A DNA stretch of 44,931 nt from Peptococcaceae bacterium BRH_c23 (GTDB lineage: Bacteria; Bacillota_B; Desulfitobacteriia; Desulfitobacteriales; Desulfitobacteriaceae). The notes under the pieces were generated by a model that saw only the letters and a list, made by a program, of their open reading frames with translations, searched no databases and was not told the DNA's origin. Location: the NCBI GenBank assembly GCA_000961805.1, contig LADV01000328.1:1-44931 (forward strand), given 5' to 3'. Positions 42,205-44,931 of this stretch are shown in pieces. The stretch's first letter is position 1, and every line of letters begins with the position of its first letter. The translations under genes and the position numbers were made by a program.

Positions 42205-43570
42205 AGTATTTTTGGATGAAGCTCTTATGAGCTTTAGAAGTTGCTTTTCCCGCAAAAATGCGTTCAATTGGTTTGTGATAGCTATAATGGGATTCATTGT
42301 ACGAGGAGATAAATTAGGAATAACATCGATCATTAGAGAGTTAAATCTTGATCCTAAGTTCTACGTCACTTTTCTTCATTTTTTCCGCAGTTCAGCGTGG
42401 AACATGGAAACGTTAACCAAACAATGGATCAAATTAGTGACTGAGTCGGTAGACATTCAAAAAGTTGATGGATTGAACATTCTCATAGCTGATGGAGTCA
42501 AACAATCTAAAGAAGGACGTAAAATGCCTGGCGTTAAAAAGCTCCATCAGGAATCTGAAAACTCGGGCAAACCAGACTACATTTTCGGACACATGTTTGG
42601 CGTCGTCGGGATTTTAGTGGGTAACCAGTCGAAACTTTTCTGTATTGCCTTAAGTGCCAGTGTGCAAGATGGCGTGAGTAAAATTCGTGAATTTGCCGAT
42701 CCAACAGTACTTTCAGTTTCTCATGTGGTTCAAGTCATAACCCAAGCTGGCAAAATCGTTACTCAAATTGGGCCCTCATTAATTCTCTTAGATCGGTATT
42801 TTCTCAGTGTTCCTGCCTTAAAGAAAGCCATGGAATTCGTCGACGAATGGGGCAACCCCTTATTACAAATCGTAACCAAAGCCAAGAAATCGGCGGTTGC
42901 TTATGCGATGCCGCCCGCTTATTCGGGCAGAGGACCACACCCTAAGAAAGGGCATTCTATCAAACTAAAAGATCTCTTCAAAACCGAAAAGTCATCCTTT
43001 TTAACCGCCAAAGTTTTTCTATATGGTCAATTGCAAGAAGTAAGCTATTATAGTGTTGACTTGCTATGGGGGCTGAAACACTATCAGAAATTAAGGTTTG
43101 TCTTAGTATCCTACAATGACGTTAATTCCATTTTAGTATCTACTTCATTGAAACTATGCCCTCTGAAAATCATTGAGCTTTATAGCCACCGTTTCAAAAT
43201 AGAAGTTGGGTTCAAAGAATTAAAACAGACTATTGGAGCATTCGCGTACCATTTCTGGAGTAAGTCCATGCCCAAGTTAAATAAATATGTCAAGGATATC
43301 AATGAATCAGCCTTAGAAGCAATCACAGATAATTGCGCCAGAGACAACCTTGTTAAAACTCTAAAAGCTACAGAAGGCTATGTTCTCATGTCTATGTTTG
43401 CTATGGGTTTGCTGCAGATCATCTCTTTGAAATTTTCTAAAGAACTCAATTCTACTTCGTTTCGATGGTTAAGGATTAAAACTAATGAAATTGTGTCTGA
43501 AGCAACTGTCGCATATTTTTTCCGTAAAAACATTTATCGTGTTATTGATGTCAAGCTATTTAGAAGTTAG
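42200..43570 (+). CDS. IS4-superfamily DDE transposase
   Basis: A 456-residue transposase. The DDE elements seen are Asp in NILIADGVKQSKEGRKMPGV, Asp in LILLDRYFLSVPAL and Glu in IELYSHRFKIEVGFKELK. The last segment fits the IS4 signature Y-(2)-R-(3)-E-(6)-K. The frame is intact, so the element may be active. ATG 42200 is the likeliest start; a TTG at 42185 is possible, and neither has a clear ribosome binding site. The precise IS group is not determined. Confidence 0.85.
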   Translation: MIVFLDEALMSFRSCFSRKNAFNWFVIAIMGFIVRGDKLGITSIIRELNLDPKFYVTFLHFFRSSAWNMETLTKQWIKLVTESVDIQKVDGLNILIADGVKQSKEGRKMPGVKKLHQESENSGKPDYIFGHMFGVVGILVGNQSKLFCIALSASVQDGVSKIREFADPTVLSVSHVVQVITQAGKIVTQIGPSLILLDRYFLSVPALKKAMEFVDEWGNPLLQIVTKAKKSAVAYAMPPAYSGRGPHPKKGHSIKLKDLFKTEKSSFLTAKVFLYGQLQEVSYYSVDLLWGLKHYQKLRFVLVSYNDVNSILVSTSLKLCPLKIIELYSHRFKIEVGFKELKQTIGAFAYHFWSKSMPKLNKYVKDINESALEAITDNCARDNLVKTLKATEGYVLMSMFAMGLLQIISLKFSKELNSTSFRWLRIKTNEIVSEATVAYFFRKNIYRVIDVKLFRS

Positions 43571-43668
43571 TATATTATGTGTAGGAAGCTTCTCCGATAT
43601 GCTCTAATAAAGGGGCAATGTGTTTTCTAACGAGCCAATGCCACGAACCGCAGAGGCTGGATACTATT

Positions 43669-43711
43669 ATAAGAAACACCACGGTTTAAATTAAACCGTG
43701 GTGTTTCTTAT
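43669..43711. terminator. Long perfect hairpin (20-bp arms), bidirectional terminator
   Basis: ATAAGAAACACCACGGTTTA (43669-43688) and its exact inverse (43692-43711) flank a three-base loop, followed by TTTAG. It resembles a strong terminator left from a gene lost around the insertion element. The core GAAACACC is shared with the terminator at 646-686. Confidence 0.7.
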
Positions 43712-43748
43712 TTAGCGATGAGAACTAAGAGAGGAGAAATATTGAAGT

Positions 43749-44178
43749 ATGAAGATGTTAATGACGGGCAATGAAGCCATTGCCAGGGAGCCTACGAGTA
43801 TGGCATAAGCTCTGAAGTACGTTATGTTACCGGCTTATGGTCGCGCTCGGCGGTTAGTAGTGGAAGCAAAGGATAAGCGACTTTCTGAATATACCGAGAG
43901 TGTTGGAGTTAATCGAATAGAGATGAATGGGTGAAGAAGTTCACTCGCCTGTCATCGAACCTGGAGAAGCGGATATTATTATTGCGTTTGAACAGCTTGA
44001 AGCCTATCGCAGGGTCCATTTTCTTCGCCAAGAGGATGTAATCATAGCCGGTCGTTACTGTAACCTCACCGACCCTGTTGAATTAGCAAAGCATGTGTTC
44101 GAAGATTATGATTCCACTACCAAGCCGCTTCGTTCCCGGAGTTCATGGGAAAATAATGGCCGTCGGTGGTTTAGTTAA
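43749..44178 (+). pseudogene. Degraded indolepyruvate ferredoxin oxidoreductase genes (iorA start, iorB part)
   Basis: MKMLMTGNEAIARE at 43749 matches the characteristic N-terminus of IorA (normally KLLTGNEAIARGA), but a stop follows after about 19 codons. From 43927 a second frame reads MGEEVHSPVIEPGEADIIIAFEQLEA, the conserved middle of IorB (usually GEEVYSPLIEEGEADVLLAFE), with normal neighbouring sequence missing, and it ends early in unrelated residues. Both are internal remnants after deletion and frameshift. Intact IorAB would oxidise aryl pyruvates with ferredoxin. Bases 44179-44401 hold no recognisable gene. Confidence 0.65.
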
Positions 44179-44401
44179 TTACGCAAGTGAACATTTAGAG
44201 GGTAACCTTAATCGATAAAACCAACGCAATCCGGGCTATGGACATATTGACCAGCACCTCTGCAACAGTGGAGAATGGTAGCGGTTTCTTGCTATTTTCA
44301 AGGGTCTTATGATCTGTATTTATATTAAATACGAAAGGGGACTAACTTAAAAATTCTTTGATTCGTGTCTTGACGTCGGGGGTATTATAGGGATGCTATG
44401 A

Positions 44402-44931
44402 TTACATTGTTTTCGAAAGAATGTTTTGCTCGGTAATATCTCTTGTCAGGTTGACCACATGCGTTATATTGCCGCTTCGATCTATAATTGGTGTGCCCAG
44501 TACCAGCAAATTTCTTCCCGTCTTAGTGGACTGGAAAGTACATATCTGCTTATGGTTTTCCAATACCAATCGCGTGGCGGATGGGTAGTAATTACCGTTA
44601 AGCTCCATCTCGAAGGCGCTTAACCCTACCATGTCGGTCGGACGCATACCCCACAGATCTTCGCAAGCTCCTTTTACCCGCTGCGTAATACCTTTGCTAT
44701 CGGCAATAAAAAGAGCATTATAATTAAACATGAATGAATCATTGTAATCAAAAATCCTTCCAAACTTCACCTCATCGTATTGGAACTCGCCCGACAGGGT
44801 ACGAAGGCTCTCGAATAATCCGACATTAAAAGCGTGTAGAAGCTGTCGGTTGATAAAAGCCAGGGGATTATTCAGATATTGTTCCTCGTCGTAAATGAGA
44901 TCGGCAGGAATAATATCACATATTTTAAGCA
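44402..44931 (-). CDS. PAS-domain regulator, partial (5' end beyond window)
   Basis: The minus-strand frame stays open to the window end, reading DIIPADLIYDEEQYLNNPLA before FGRIFDYNDSFMFNYNALFI. The GTG near 44770 is therefore an internal valine, not the start. The visible C-terminal part is a PAS domain (ALFIADSKGITQRVKGACED, ending VVNLTRDITEQ). Such PAS domains with the preceding 30-60 residues usually stand before a sigma-54 AAA+ domain, but a stop codon follows here. It is therefore either a truncated activator or a stand-alone sensor. Confidence 0.65.
   Translation of the reverse strand, partial: LKICDIIPADLIYDEEQYLNNPLAFINRQLLHAFNVGLFESLRTLSGEFQYDEVKFGRIFDYNDSFMFNYNALFIADSKGITQRVKGACEDLWGMRPTDMVGLSAFEMELNGNYYPSATRLVLENHKQICTFQSTKTGRNLLVLGTPIIDRSGNITHVVNLTRDITEQNILSKTM

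Larger units (their letters stand above)
42049..43640 (+). mobile_element. IS4-superfamily insertion element (ends not resolved)
   Basis: The unit consists of a single transposase gene with gene-free flanks and abuts a truncated LysR gene at 42048. No convincing terminal inverted repeats or target duplication could be identified by eye, so both ends are approximate; the left end is placed where LysR similarity stops. Confidence 0.5.

Noticed and set aside
43571..43668. Minus-strand stretch reading protein-like (SWHWLVRKHIAPLLEHIGEA) next to the transposase
   Set aside because: It is about 30 codons, has no start and matches no family I recognise; it may be a fragment or chance.
1..44931. CRISPR arrays, tRNA or rRNA genes, phage modules
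   Set aside because: No regularly spaced repeats, cloverleaf-like sequences, rRNA blocks or phage structural genes were recognised on either strand by eye.

Overview
The window looks like a chromosomal segment of a Gram-positive, endospore-lineage sulfate reducer, most likely Desulfosporosinus or a close Desulfitobacteriaceae relative. The evidence is a complete dsrMKJOP-dsrC block, Bacillus-type three-subunit succinate dehydrogenase/fumarate reductase genes, a type III glutamine synthetase, low-to-moderate GC, strong AGGAGG ribosome binding sites and frequent TTG/GTG starts. The genus is inferred from gene content; no rRNA or tRNA gene was seen.

Layout. (1) 1-650: the tail of an amino-acid permease and a degraded Uma2-like gene. 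(2) 691-9095: one apparent operon, headed by a sigma-54 promoter, encoding an MmgE/PrpD protein, SdhC-SdhA-SdhB, a second soluble fumarate-reductase-like flavoprotein, and a two-subunit acyl-CoA synthetase resembling SucCD but carrying ATP-citrate-lyase-like motifs. (3) 9273-11363 (minus): type III glutamine synthetase, divergent from (4) 11639-18302: a DctS/CitA-type kinase, its response regulator, two DctP-type binding lipoproteins and the DctQM membrane subunits of a TRAP transporter, a dicarboxylate sensing and uptake block. (5) 18531-23759: a sigma-54 activator with an unusual N-terminal Rossmann-like domain, then a second sdhCAB operon with a near-perfect sigma-54 promoter. (6) 23853-27619: a tiny Cys-rich protein, a CvfB-like S1 protein, a YaiI/YqxD protein and HtpG. 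(7) 28096-33896: an RsbRD-like small ORF, dsrMKJOP and dsrC. (8) 34164-39120: a secreted protein of unknown family, a BcrA-type ABC exporter and an OmpR-type two-component system. (9) 39273-41354: a class II aldolase and S-adenosylhomocysteine hydrolase. (10) 41395-44931: a decaying region with a LysR fragment abutting an IS4-type element, remnants of indolepyruvate oxidoreductase genes, and a PAS protein running off the end.

How it may work together. Regions 2, 4 and 5 read as a C4-dicarboxylate/fumarate respiration district: TRAP uptake under DctSR-type control, two menaquinone-linked succinate dehydrogenase/fumarate reductase complexes, and a dedicated sigma-54 activator. GG-N10-GC sigma-54 promoters sit before both sdh operons, so one activator may control both. 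The most novel candidate is the first operon, whose PrpD, flavoprotein and citrate-lyase-like ligase suggest metabolism of a substituted or tricarboxylic acid rather than a plain TCA segment. The dsr block supplies membrane electron transfer to DsrC for sulfite reduction; dsrAB is not in this window.
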